A stretch of DNA of 6,899 bases from Thermoplasmata archaeon (GTDB lineage Archaea; Thermoplasmatota; Thermoplasmata; Thermoplasmatales; Thermoplasmataceae): contig JAKAYH010000123.1 of NCBI GenBank assembly GCA_021826835.1, forward strand, positions 1-6,899, given 5' to 3'. The notes beneath the pieces are model-generated. The model had not been told where the DNA came from and did no database searches. It saw only the letters and a program-made list of their open reading frames with translations. Both the position numbers and the translations under genes were made by a program. Positions within the stretch are counted from its first letter, which is position 1, and each line of letters begins with the position of its first letter. Shown piece after piece: positions 1 through 6,225 of this stretch.

Positions 1-2
1 TA

Positions 3-947
3 GTAGTTGAATATCATTCAGGTTACCGGCATTTTGAAAAACTCCTTGAAGACATTACATTGCTTGTGAATCGGAACACCGAAGTAATACTCGAAAACCA
101 TGGAAGTCTAAGAAAGATTTCAGATCCCCTAAAAAGATTGATTGACAGGGGCCTCATAGTCACCTATCGGTCTCCAGAAATAGCAGAACAAGATCACATA
201 GAGCAATATTCAATTCTTCCCGTATTAACTTATAAAAATATTAATATCGAAAAATCTGTAAAGACGGATGAACTAAGGCTCGGAACCTTTGGTTTTATCG
301 GGAAGCAAAAGGGAAATGAAGATATAATCTCACTGGCTTTTAAGCTGAAAGTTCACGCTACACTTTTATTAGGAGTAAATCCAACTGACCCTGGCGCAGA
401 AAAGAAGATTCTCGACTTCGAGAAAAAATATGGGAAAGGAAGAAATATATCTATCAGGGTATATGATCGGCAAATCAGTTATTATGACAATGTTCTTGTA
501 GACGTTTTTATAGGAAATCATACTGACAAGGATATAATAAATACTATGTCCCGTTGTTCTCACATTGTTTTTGCTCATAGAACAAGAATGGAAGAGTCCG
601 GAACAATCAAGTACGCTAAACGTCTTTTGAAACCAATTTTTGCGCTCGACAGTTTTCAGTCCAGGATAGGTCAGGTATATAGATTTTCCAAATTCACCAA
701 TCTGACCCCTTTCAGGCTTATTATGGAAAATGTTGTAGAAGTTGGTCTTGCCGTTGTCAGGGGAGATCTGAAATTAAGCACCTCGATTCAACAAATTTCT
801 CGATCCATTGTGGTTCAGCTAAAGGCATTATTTAGACACGATTCTCCTAATAGAAAATCCCTTGTTAAAATGTCTAGGAGTAACATAAGAGACGATGACG
901 GTTTGGATTACATGATGGCAATTCTAAGGTATACGAGGTCTTCCTAA
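3..947 (+). CDS. Glycosyltransferase, GT-B fold (GT4-like), 3' part only
   Basis: This is the C-terminal 314 codons of a gene whose start lies left of the window. The frame is open back to the first complete codon at position 3, so the TTG at 60 is not a convincing start. The visible protein has a stretch ending in ILENHGS, then RLGTFGFIGKQKG about 90-105 residues in, which resembles the opening of the second Rossmann domain of GT-B enzymes. Further on, HRTRMEESGTIKYAKRLLKP resembles the nucleotide-sugar binding segment (an E-x-SG-like motif followed by a conserved K-P). It would transfer a sugar from an activated donor onto a growing glycan on the cytoplasmic side of the membrane. The family call rests on these motifs; donor and acceptor cannot be read. 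It ends with TAA and converges on the next gene 176 bp away. Confidence 0.6.
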   Translation, partial: VVEYHSGYRHFEKLLEDITLLVNRNTEVILENHGSLRKISDPLKRLIDRGLIVTYRSPEIAEQDHIEQYSILPVLTYKNINIEKSVKTDELRLGTFGFIGKQKGNEDIISLAFKLKVHATLLLGVNPTDPGAEKKILDFEKKYGKGRNISIRVYDRQISYYDNVLVDVFIGNHTDKDIINTMSRCSHIVFAHRTRMEESGTIKYAKRLLKPIFALDSFQSRIGQVYRFSKFTNLTPFRLIMENVVEVGLAVVRGDLKLSTSIQQISRSIVVQLKALFRHDSPNRKSLVKMSRSNIRDDDGLDYMMAILRYTRSS

Positions 948-968
948 GGCGTAATTTAGCGGTTTGTC

Positions 969-987
969 TATAAACTCCGAGTTTATA
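969..987. repeat. 19-bp palindrome between convergent genes, possible terminator
   Basis: TATAAACTC, one C, then GAGTTTATA form a perfect 9-bp inverted repeat with a 1-nt centre. As RNA it would fold as an 8-bp stem with a CCG loop. It lies 21 bp after the stop codon of the upstream plus-strand glycosyltransferase, in the intergenic space between two convergent genes. There is only a short T-run (TTTT) downstream. It could serve as a transcription end hairpin or a protein-binding palindrome, or be a chance AT-rich palindrome. Confidence 0.3.
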
Positions 988-1123
988 TGTTTTAAATGCT
1001 ATGTGTGTTGTTGACTTCTGCAAATTACCTTGTGCGGAGAAGACAAGGAATTGAATCCTCCAAACCTAAAGCTTATCAAGTTATCAAATTGCTACATAAA
1101 AGGTATAGTTGCACATGGCAATA

Positions 1124-1930
1124 TCATTCTGGATCGACGTTGTTCTTCCTTAATTGAATGATCTTAGCTCTTGGCCACTTCTTGTTGAATTTTGTTAGGT
1201 TTTCAAAGAATGTGCTTTCATGGACTTTCAGTGAAACGTGCTCCTCGTGAACAGCACGGGCACTTGGTTCCACTCTAACGTCGAACCCGAGGGCCTTAGC
1301 TCTGAGACAATAATCTGCATCTTCAAATCCATTTACAAAAGTCTCATCCAAAAAGCCAATACGTTTGAATACGCTATTTGGAATATAAAATAAAGCACCT
1401 GTTACAAAATCGACTTTCTTTGGTGGGAAAGCGCTGACTTGAAAAGTTCTTACGTATCTGGTCCTCAATTTACGTGCTCTAAGATAGGTTCTGATAGTGT
1501 AAAAGGGTGCAAGGTTTATGGAATCTTTTAGTAATATACTTAGAACGTTGAAGTAGAAGACCCCTCCGTTGTGCTGTAACTTACCGCCATCGTATCTCAG
1601 CACCCCGCCAACTATCCCCATTTTTTTTCCAGATCTGTTTATTATATTCTTAATTGTGTCAGGTTCCACGAAGCAGTCATCGTTAAGTAACAGAATATCT
1701 TCAGCTTCAACTCTTGAAAGACCATGATTCACGGAACGTGAAAATGAAAAATCAGTCCCGGATGAAACAACAGCTACTATCTTACTGCCAAGCGGCAGTT
1801 CAGACTCAGAAAGACACCGCTTACATCTTTTAAATCTTTCAGATTCGATGGAAGCAGTAGGAATTATAATAAGTAATGGATTTCCACTGAAGAATGTAGC
1901 ACCTGGCTCTATCTCAATAGTTTCAACCAA
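1124..1930 (-). CDS. GT2 family glycosyltransferase (rhamnosyltransferase-like, COG1216 type)
   Basis: This 268-residue protein has the GT-A order of family 2. PLLIIIPTAS (about 18-27) is the first beta strand of the nucleotide-binding fold. FSRSVNHG (63-70) matches the usual N-x-G position. ILLLNDDCFVEPD (79-91) carries the DxD-like metal and nucleotide-sugar site. HNGG (120-123), VDFVTGA (173-179) and FLDETFVNGFEDADYCLRA (193-211) supply the acceptor-side ED pair, and a late H228 fits the usual C-terminal histidine. No membrane segment is evident. Donor sugar and acceptor are unknown. The start is doubtful: there is no ATG upstream before an in-frame TAA at 1958-1960, so TTG at 1930 is used. 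A weak TTAAAGTAT centred about 27 bp upstream would fit a leaderless TTG start. The N-terminal end could instead have been trimmed by rearrangement, because decayed IS sequence begins nearby. Confidence 0.8.
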   Translation of the reverse strand: MVETIEIEPGATFFSGNPLLIIIPTASIESERFKRCKRCLSESELPLGSKIVAVVSSGTDFSFSRSVNHGLSRVEAEDILLLNDDCFVEPDTIKNIINRSGKKMGIVGGVLRYDGGKLQHNGGVFYFNVLSILLKDSINLAPFYTIRTYLRARKLRTRYVRTFQVSAFPPKKVDFVTGALFYIPNSVFKRIGFLDETFVNGFEDADYCLRAKALGFDVRVEPSARAVHEEHVSLKVHESTFFENLTKFNKKWPRAKIIQLRKNNVDPE

Positions 1931-2123
1931 TAGAAAGCATGAATTCTCACTAATACTTTAATCTTGCACATTTGTCCGACACGTTATAGTGACTCAAATG
2001 ATGTATAGTGTCTAATTACCTATCTTTTTAACCCATTTAATCACTACACTTTGTAACCCCATAATGTCCTAGACCCATAGAAACATGTAAATACCTTGCA
2101 GTGAGTAGTTATTCACCACGACA

Positions 2124-2368
2124 TTCATAAGAAAGCTAAAGACAAAATCGGGAACTTACCTTGCCGAGGTGCGCAACAAAGTAGTGGACGGCAAGGTAAA
2201 GCAGGAATTCATCAGGTACATTGGAAAGGAGATGAACAGCTCGACCGTGAGGAGGGTATCAACCCATAACGTAAAGGTCATGGAGGGGCAGTGCACAGAA
2301 TATCCTTAAAGCTTGGAATCAGTGATCTTGTGTCACGGAATGCATTGAAATCTTCATCTCAATTTTAG
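2124..2368 (+). pseudogene. N-terminal relic of an IS4/IS1634-like transposase
   Basis: The plus strand encodes FIRKLKTKSGTYLAEV, then KVKQEFIRYIGKE and VRRVST. I recognise this as the N-terminal signature of COG5421-like (IS1634/IS4 superfamily) transposases. The expected initiator Met is absent (ACA precedes TTC at 2124) and TAG lies in frame at 2106-2108. The first frame ends at TAA 2307-2309. The homology appears to continue one frame over as VHRISLKLGISDLVSRNAL from 2291 to a TAG at 2366-2368. There is therefore a frameshift near 2280-2292 and the catalytic domain is missing. It is a dead fragment. The family name comes from memory of the motif, not a search. Confidence 0.65.
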
Positions 2369-2624
2369 ACAGATACGATATGGATTACGAATAGTTACAG
2401 CCTTTTTCGATCTCTTCAGGACGGTGAAGAGATCGGCGCAGAAATGAAAGCAAAACAGAAAGAAATACTGTAGAAATTTTCAATATAAGCAGAACAAATT
2501 ATTACAATTCTGAATAGTTAAGGGCAAGAATCACTGTTGAGCACTCAATTAGAGGTTTATTAAAAGCCTCATAAAATGCTTCGTCTCTAAATTCTGTACT
2601 TGAGCCGTTATTTTATTGCAGTTT
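2369..2624. other. Gene-free stretch with degraded sequence
   Basis: No intact reading frame is present here. The plus strand at 2461-2514 encodes RNTVEIFNISRTNYYNSE, which looks faintly like the helix-turn-helix of an IS630-type transposase. It is short and is followed at once by TAG. Another short open piece follows at about 2530-2570. The stretch most likely holds remains of mobile elements, but nothing in it is firm apart from the inverted repeat listed separately. It lies directly downstream of the FkbM gene stop codon. Confidence 0.3.
2408..2435. repeat. Perfect 11-bp inverted repeat with 6-nt loop
   Basis: CGATCTCTTCA (2408-2418) is the exact reverse complement of TGAAGAGATCG (2425-2435), with GGACGG between. 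On the plus strand a TTTTT run precedes the stem, so on the minus strand the stem is followed by AAAAA. It is therefore not a typical intrinsic terminator on either strand. It might be an IS end structure, a structured RNA or a regulatory palindrome. It sits in otherwise decayed intergenic DNA about 190 bp beyond the FkbM stop codon. Confidence 0.5.
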
Positions 2625-3746
2625 TTACTTCCAGGCAATAATTGTTCCGTGGTATTTTATACCAGTAGAATTCAAAGGATTGTGATTGAAAATTCTAAAG
2701 TTAAATCCGGATCTTAGTATAGTTTCAGTTAATTTATTCAGTTGGTCAGAATTTTCGGCAGTATACTCTATGGTAATTCCCAGTTTTACTAATTTAAGAT
2801 CGGATTCAGTTATTGAAAATTCGCCTCCTTTACAATCAGCCTTTACGTAATCTATATGGGCAAGACCAAAATAACTAAGGATTTCACGAAGCGGCAAGGC
2901 TTTTGCCTCGACATAACTTTCGTATTTCCTCTTATTAAATGCAGAAGCGCTACCATCAACTATATAATTATCAAATCCAAATCGGAGAATTCCCCCGGTC
3001 CCTAATGCCAATCTAGCACTCTTGATCTCATAGTTACTACACATTTGCAGATTTTTAACAAGTTTATCATAGTGAACTGGTTCTACTGCATATACAATTG
3101 CTTTTTTTGAAGCGAAAAACAGAGCTGTGTCACCAGCCTCGGCCCCAATATCTAAAATAGTTTTGGCATCTAAATTCCAATTATCGTGAATCCGCATTAC
3201 AAAAGTCTCCGCAAATGTCCAAGGATCTATTGAGTCAAGATACATTTGTCCCCCACCATCAGGAATTATAACTCTTTTTTGAAGATCTACACATATCACT
3301 GGCACGTTAGCGTGGGTCGGGATCGCGTGCTGGGTAGAATAGAGTATCCCCCCAAACTTATAGATCAGTTTGAAGATGTCAAGAAAATTGAGCATTTCCA
3401 CCTCAGACAGAGAAATTAAGTGTATGTTTATATCATCGGTGTATGGCTCAGCTTCGATCACAAATCCATCGCTCTCAATCCTTATGTTGAAGCCCATGGA
3501 GATAATGTCGAAGAGCGAGAACGATATCTTTCTATACAGTATGGTATATTGTTTTTTAAGTAGTTTCTGGCATACAGACTGAAATTCACGCCTAGCCAAT
3601 GAGAACTCTACTTTAGAAGTTATATTTAACGATCCTGAGGTTGCTTTACTTAAATTTTTCCTTACGGTAGAATAAAGCTTTGTCAATCCCCGATTTACTC
3701 TATCCAGTTTATCATTATACAACTCATTTGTCGCTTCTTGCTTCAT
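2625..3746 (-). CDS. FkbM-type SAM-dependent methyltransferase
   Basis: With the ATG at 3746 this is a 373-residue protein. The last ~175 residues are a class I methyltransferase. ILDIGAEAGD (about 197-206) is the SAM-binding glycine loop, VYAVEP (218-223) holds the acidic residue contacting the SAM ribose, and DYVKADCKGGEF (299-310) lies where the family normally reads K-x-D-x-E-G-x-E. FkbM proteins are O-methyltransferases; in glycan loci they commonly methylate sugars. The first ~195 residues form a longer extension without recognised motif. The same frame stays open to a GTG at 3860, but those 38 extra codons overlap plus-strand sequence resembling a transposase relic. The ATG has a TATA-like box centred 28 bp upstream, so 3746 is preferred. 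Oddity: Lys306 replaces the expected Glu in the D-x-E-G motif, through codon AAA where GAA would restore it. Role in the cell is inferred. Confidence 0.8.
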   Translation of the reverse strand: MKQEATNELYNDKLDRVNRGLTKLYSTVRKNLSKATSGSLNITSKVEFSLARREFQSVCQKLLKKQYTILYRKISFSLFDIISMGFNIRIESDGFVIEAEPYTDDINIHLISLSEVEMLNFLDIFKLIYKFGGILYSTQHAIPTHANVPVICVDLQKRVIIPDGGGQMYLDSIDPWTFAETFVMRIHDNWNLDAKTILDIGAEAGDTALFFASKKAIVYAVEPVHYDKLVKNLQMCSNYEIKSARLALGTGGILRFGFDNYIVDGSASAFNKRKYESYVEAKALPLREILSYFGLAHIDYVKADCKGGEFSITESDLKLVKLGITIEYTAENSDQLNKLTETILRSGFNFRIFNHNPLNSTGIKYHGTIIAWK

Positions 3747-3770
3747 ATCACTATTGTAAAAGCAGACCAA

Positions 3771-3778
3771 AGATAAAA
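3771..3778 (-). promoter_or_regulatory. Candidate archaeal TATA box for the FkbM gene
   Basis: On the minus strand TTTTATCT is centred about 28 bp before the ATG at 3746. That spacing would give a leaderless or nearly leaderless transcript. No Shine-Dalgarno-like sequence lies directly before the ATG. Positional evidence only. Confidence 0.4.
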
Positions 3779-4039
3779 CCTTCTGTGACAACTGTGCAGG
3801 AAACTGGCAATATCTTAAGGGGTTTGTCTTCGTCTGAGGCACATCCCCATAGGGTACCACAGCATCTTGAGGTACTGAAGATTACAAATACCGACGGTAA
3901 GATATGATTCAAGAACAGTCTTGTACACCAGTTAAAGACTTATCTGGTATATGGGCAGGGGAAAATTCTAGCTTAGTTACCAAAGGAAGTGAAGAAACTT
4001 GCAGAACGCCTCGATATGAAATCAAAAGTATTCCATTAA
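3779..4039 (+). pseudogene. Possible C-terminal transposase relic
   Basis: Plus-strand pieces in two frames read like the end of a transposase. One is the open stretch 3779-3906, with HLEVLKITNTDGKI before TGA (3907-3909). The other is LPKEVKKLAERLDMKSKVFH from 3977 to a TAA at 4037-4039, preceded by an in-frame TAG at 3974-3976. The pattern of a short beta-rich segment followed by PKEVKKLAERL resembles the tail of IS4/IS1634-like transposases as I remember them, but this is a weak match. No catalytic residues are present. The rest of the gap (4040-4172) holds a further unrecognised open stretch ending at a TAA just before 4185, and a locally GC-rich patch at about 4125-4158. No intact gene is seen there. 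Confidence 0.3.
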
Positions 4040-4172
4040 AATGTTCGAAGTTAGGGGCAACATGATAAGTGCAAAAGGATTGATCCGTTTCCTTATGATT
4101 TTACGTTTAATTCTGAGATGACATGCGCATTTCGCGGCGAGCAAGCCGGGCGTTTTCGGAATTACATCAACC

Positions 4173-5048
4173 TCACTGCATATTAAAATCATCGTATTCA
4201 TTGAGTATATCTTTTGCTTTTAAAGAATAAAGGTCCATTACAGTTTCAGAAACGTTTTCTGTACCTAACATTTGCATTAAATATAATTTAAAGTCCTCAG
4301 TTATCCTATAAAAAGACATCATAGCAGACATTACAAAACCGGTTACCCCCTCCTTATATCCTTTACTTACAAAAAATCGGTGATAGAATTCGTAGAGGAA
4401 GTTTACTACAATTTTGCTGAAGGTTACTTTTTTTTTGGCTTTCTTATACCGCAATCTAGAACCTATTGTTGTATACCTGTTTAATTTTTCCACAAAACTT
4501 TCAACAGATATGTAATTGAAGTGTATTATATGAAGGGAAAAATCTTCAGAAATTAGCATTCGCTTACTGTCTGGCACCGGATGTTCAAACCCATGAATCT
4601 GATTGTCAAACACAATAGCACCTTTTCTGAACATTCTAGGGAGAATATCCTGATTTACCCCCCATCCAGCTCCATGTAGTGACTGCCCGAAGAAATAATT
4701 CTCGCGTGGTATATATATTATATCGAAATCGCTATTATTTTTCACTATTTCTGACATTTTCTTAGCGAGATCAAGTGGTATTATCTCATCTGCGTCCAAG
4801 AATAGAATCCAATCGTTTTTTGCTTGATACACCGCTTTTTGCCTTATTGGATCTGCATATCCCTCTGGAGGAAAGTTTAATATTCTCGCATTGAAATTTT
4901 TCGCAATCTCTACCGTACGATCTGTGCTACTTCCATCTGCTATTATGATTTCGTTAGCCCAAAGTACACTTTTAATACAGTTTTCTATATTCCTTTCCTC
5001 GTTAAAAGTGGGTATTATCACGGTTAAATCTACTTTATTAGGAGTCAT
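4173..5048 (-). CDS. GT2 family glycosyltransferase (WaaE/KdtX-like)
   Basis: This 291-residue protein starts at ATG 5048. It opens with LTVIIPTFNEERNIENCIKS (8-27), then IIIADGSSTDRTVEIA (34-49) for nucleotide binding, and WILFLDADE (80-88), whose DAD is the metal-binding DxD. The segment YFFGQSLHGAGWG (118-130) and ILPRMFRKG (135-143), with FDNQIHGFEHP (147-157), is typical of the beta-1,4-glucosyltransferase subgroup related to WaaE/KdtX. Length is close to that subgroup. The C-terminal third is basic and aromatic (YKKAKKK at 201-207, FYHRFF at 221-226), which may help peripheral membrane binding. It probably adds a hexose to a lipid-linked or surface glycan; the real substrate is not visible. 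It follows the next upstream glycosyltransferase by 30 bp on the same strand, so co-transcription is likely. Confidence 0.9.
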   Translation of the reverse strand: MTPNKVDLTVIIPTFNEERNIENCIKSVLWANEIIIADGSSTDRTVEIAKNFNARILNFPPEGYADPIRQKAVYQAKNDWILFLDADEIIPLDLAKKMSEIVKNNSDFDIIYIPRENYFFGQSLHGAGWGVNQDILPRMFRKGAIVFDNQIHGFEHPVPDSKRMLISEDFSLHIIHFNYISVESFVEKLNRYTTIGSRLRYKKAKKKVTFSKIVVNFLYEFYHRFFVSKGYKEGVTGFVMSAMMSFYRITEDFKLYLMQMLGTENVSETVMDLYSLKAKDILNEYDDFNMQ

Positions 5049-5078
5049 AACTCATTCCCTGAACGAATCAATATGGAT

Positions 5079-6050
5079 TCACGCATATATAATTCCATAG
5101 CTATTTGACTTGATCTTTGGGAGTAATTGACTTGTAAGTTTATAGTTTAAGTAAGAGAAGTTTGCAACATCCTTTAGCCACCTAACTGGAGTTTTCCCCC
5201 TTGTTCCCCCTCCAACGCTCCCGATACTAAAATCTATCCAGCTGGGTTCAAAGTTTGCTAGCATTAATCTAATGGAGAGGTCTATATCTTCGGCACCGTT
5301 AATAAAAGTCTCGTCGAACACTTTTGCGTTAAGCTTCTTTACAAACGTAGAATTCAAAATCCCAAAATCGCCAGTTAGGAGTAGGCTTACGATTTTTTTG
5401 AAAGAATGGAACTTTTCTTTTTCTCCAGCTGTTCTCATTTTAATATTTACGTCAAACCGACTTTCCAATAACTCTCTCCTTATAATATTTCTCCCTTGAG
5501 AGAATGCGCGGACTTTGCCAATTAAGTTCTCATTTCCAAGTTCAATTAAATAGGAATGCCCATAAATTAATTCCTTTATGAAAAGCGCGTTTGCAGTGTC
5601 CTCAGCTTTACTTAGCGCCTCCCTCAGTCTCTGCGGACTCTCCATTGCAATCATGTCATCATTTGAAAAGACAATCCAGTTCGGAGAATATTCAAGTGCA
5701 AGTTTAAATCCGACATTGAAGCTGTGCGAAAGATTAAAAAAATTATCTTTTGCGCTTTCAACAAAGATGATGTGAAACCCTCCGAAAGTGTCTAAAGCTG
5801 CCTTACTCCACTTTCCATTAACATTAGCTGTAGGAATCACGACGATGTCATCGCTACTCTGGTTGACTTCGACAATTTTGGGTTCAGATTTTACGCGTTT
5901 TCTCATCCAATCAAACAGTTGATATTTGTCTTGGAAAGAGAGATAGAATTTTTCAATTTCTGAAATCGTATTACTTGAGTAGTGATATTCTCTGGTAGAT
6001 TCCAGCAATTCATCATCGCCTAATATTTTAGTTTTCCGAAAAAGGTTCAT
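5079..6050 (-). CDS. GT2-like glycosyltransferase (GT-A fold)
   Basis: This 323-residue protein begins at ATG 6050. After ~65 poorly conserved residues comes DDIVVIPTANVNG (67-79), the first strand of a GT-A fold. Then come SHSFNVGFKLAL (108-119), WIVFSNDDM (125-133) with the DxD-like site, LLTGDFGILNS (224-234) and FDETFINGAEDIDLSIRLM (245-263) with the acceptor ED pair. This architecture parallels the GT2 protein at 1124-1930, although identity looks low. No membrane span is evident. Donor and acceptor are unknown. The start region is duplicated in tandem: the same first 13 codons occur again 47 bp upstream in another frame. The ATG used here overlaps the TGA of that upstream frame as ATGA, so translation may depend on reinitiation. 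Before the duplication the protein may have been longer at its N-terminus. Confidence 0.8.
   Translation of the reverse strand: MNLFRKTKILGDDELLESTREYHYSSNTISEIEKFYLSFQDKYQLFDWMRKRVKSEPKIVEVNQSSDDIVVIPTANVNGKWSKAALDTFGGFHIIFVESAKDNFFNLSHSFNVGFKLALEYSPNWIVFSNDDMIAMESPQRLREALSKAEDTANALFIKELIYGHSYLIELGNENLIGKVRAFSQGRNIIRRELLESRFDVNIKMRTAGEKEKFHSFKKIVSLLLTGDFGILNSTFVKKLNAKVFDETFINGAEDIDLSIRLMLANFEPSWIDFSIGSVGGGTRGKTPVRWLKDVANFSYLNYKLTSQLLPKIKSNSYGIIYA
5084..5093 (-). promoter_or_regulatory. Candidate TATA box inside the end of the upstream gene
   Basis: ATTATATATG on the minus strand overlaps the last codons of the upstream glycosyltransferase. Its centre is about 40 bp before the ATG at 5048. 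Using the usual ~26 bp TATA-to-start distance, transcription would begin some 13 nt before the ATG, leaving a short leader with a GGGA element. It could give the downstream gene its own promoter, or be chance in AT-rich coding DNA. Confidence 0.3.
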
Positions 6051-6104
6051 TTCAGGGCATCATCGCCTAATATTTTAGTTTTCCGAAAAAGGTTCATCTC
6101 AAGA
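6011..6104. repeat. 47-bp tandem duplication over a start codon
   Basis: Positions 6011-6050 and 6058-6097 are identical over 40 bp. The 7 bp after each copy (6051-6057 TTCAGGG, 6098-6104 CTCAAGA) match at 4 positions. The unit can therefore be seen as a 47-bp tandem duplication with all three differences in the last 7 bp. Each copy encodes MNLFRKTKILGDD on the minus strand. Because 47 is not a multiple of three, the two copies are in different frames. Confidence 0.95.
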
Positions 6105-6172
6105 TTTATGTAAGAAATGGGCTGGTGAATAACATAGAATTTTGAAGTCATAAATAAATTATTCAAATACAT
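6047..6172 (-). CDS. 41-codon upstream ORF, likely displaced 5' end of the glycosyltransferase
   Basis: From ATG 6172 the frame reads MYLNNLFMTSKFYVIHQPIS, reaches the upstream copy MNLFRKTKILGDD (ATG at 6097), then ALK and TGA at 6047-6049. That TGA overlaps the downstream ATG at 6048-6050 as ATGA. A TATA-like box is centred 26 bp before ATG 6172, which suits a leaderless start. Removing one 47-bp unit would join this frame directly to the glycosyltransferase, giving a protein about 25 residues longer than 323. I therefore read it as the original N-terminal end, cut off by the duplication, and possibly now a translated leader that couples to the main gene. It may equally be untranslated if the real transcript starts further in. 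Confidence 0.4.
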   Translation of the reverse strand: MYLNNLFMTSKFYVIHQPISYINLEMNLFRKTKILGDDALK

Positions 6173-6191
6173 TATTTCTTGCTTTTTTTTA

Positions 6192-6203
6192 GTTATATTA
6201 TAG
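6192..6203 (-). promoter_or_regulatory. Candidate TATA box for the glycosyltransferase operon
   Basis: CTATAATATAAC on the minus strand is centred about 26 bp upstream of ATG 6172, a spacing typical of leaderless archaeal transcripts. It is the most TATA-like element upstream of the two minus-strand glycosyltransferases. It lies between the stop of the IS630-type relic (6226) and the short ORF, so it may fall at the edge of the old element. Confidence 0.45.
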
Positions 6204-6225
6204 TGTTTGACATTATATTGTATCC

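Noticed and set aside
60..62. TTG at 60 as the start of the first glycosyltransferase
   Set aside because: The frame is open back to the window edge with protein-like sequence (VEYHSGYRHFEKLLEDI), so the gene starts outside the window.
2408..2435. The 11-bp inverted repeat as an intrinsic terminator of the FkbM transcript
   Set aside because: On the minus strand the stem is followed by A residues instead of T, and it lies about 190 bp past the stop codon.
3370..3582. Plus-strand open frame inside the FkbM gene
   Set aside because: It is a shadow of the minus-strand coding frame, without a promoter or recognisable motif.
3747..3860. A 38-codon N-terminal extension of the FkbM protein from a GTG at 3860
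   Set aside because: The extension overlaps plus-strand sequence that looks like a transposase tail. The ATG at 3746 has a better placed TATA-like box, so the extension is probably just an open frame.
4040..4172. A small plus-strand gene (open stretch containing FAFRGEQAGR-like sequence before a TAA near 4184)
   Set aside because: It has no credible start codon or promoter, no recognised family, and it runs into the convergent glycosyltransferase end.
5272..5775. Plus-strand open frames inside the glycosyltransferase at 5079-6050
   Set aside because: They are low-complexity, Ser/Leu-rich shadows of the minus-strand gene.
6011..6104. The two identical repeats as the beginning of a CRISPR array
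   Set aside because: There are only two units with a 7-bp gap, and the repeat is coding sequence covering a start codon, so this is a tandem duplication.
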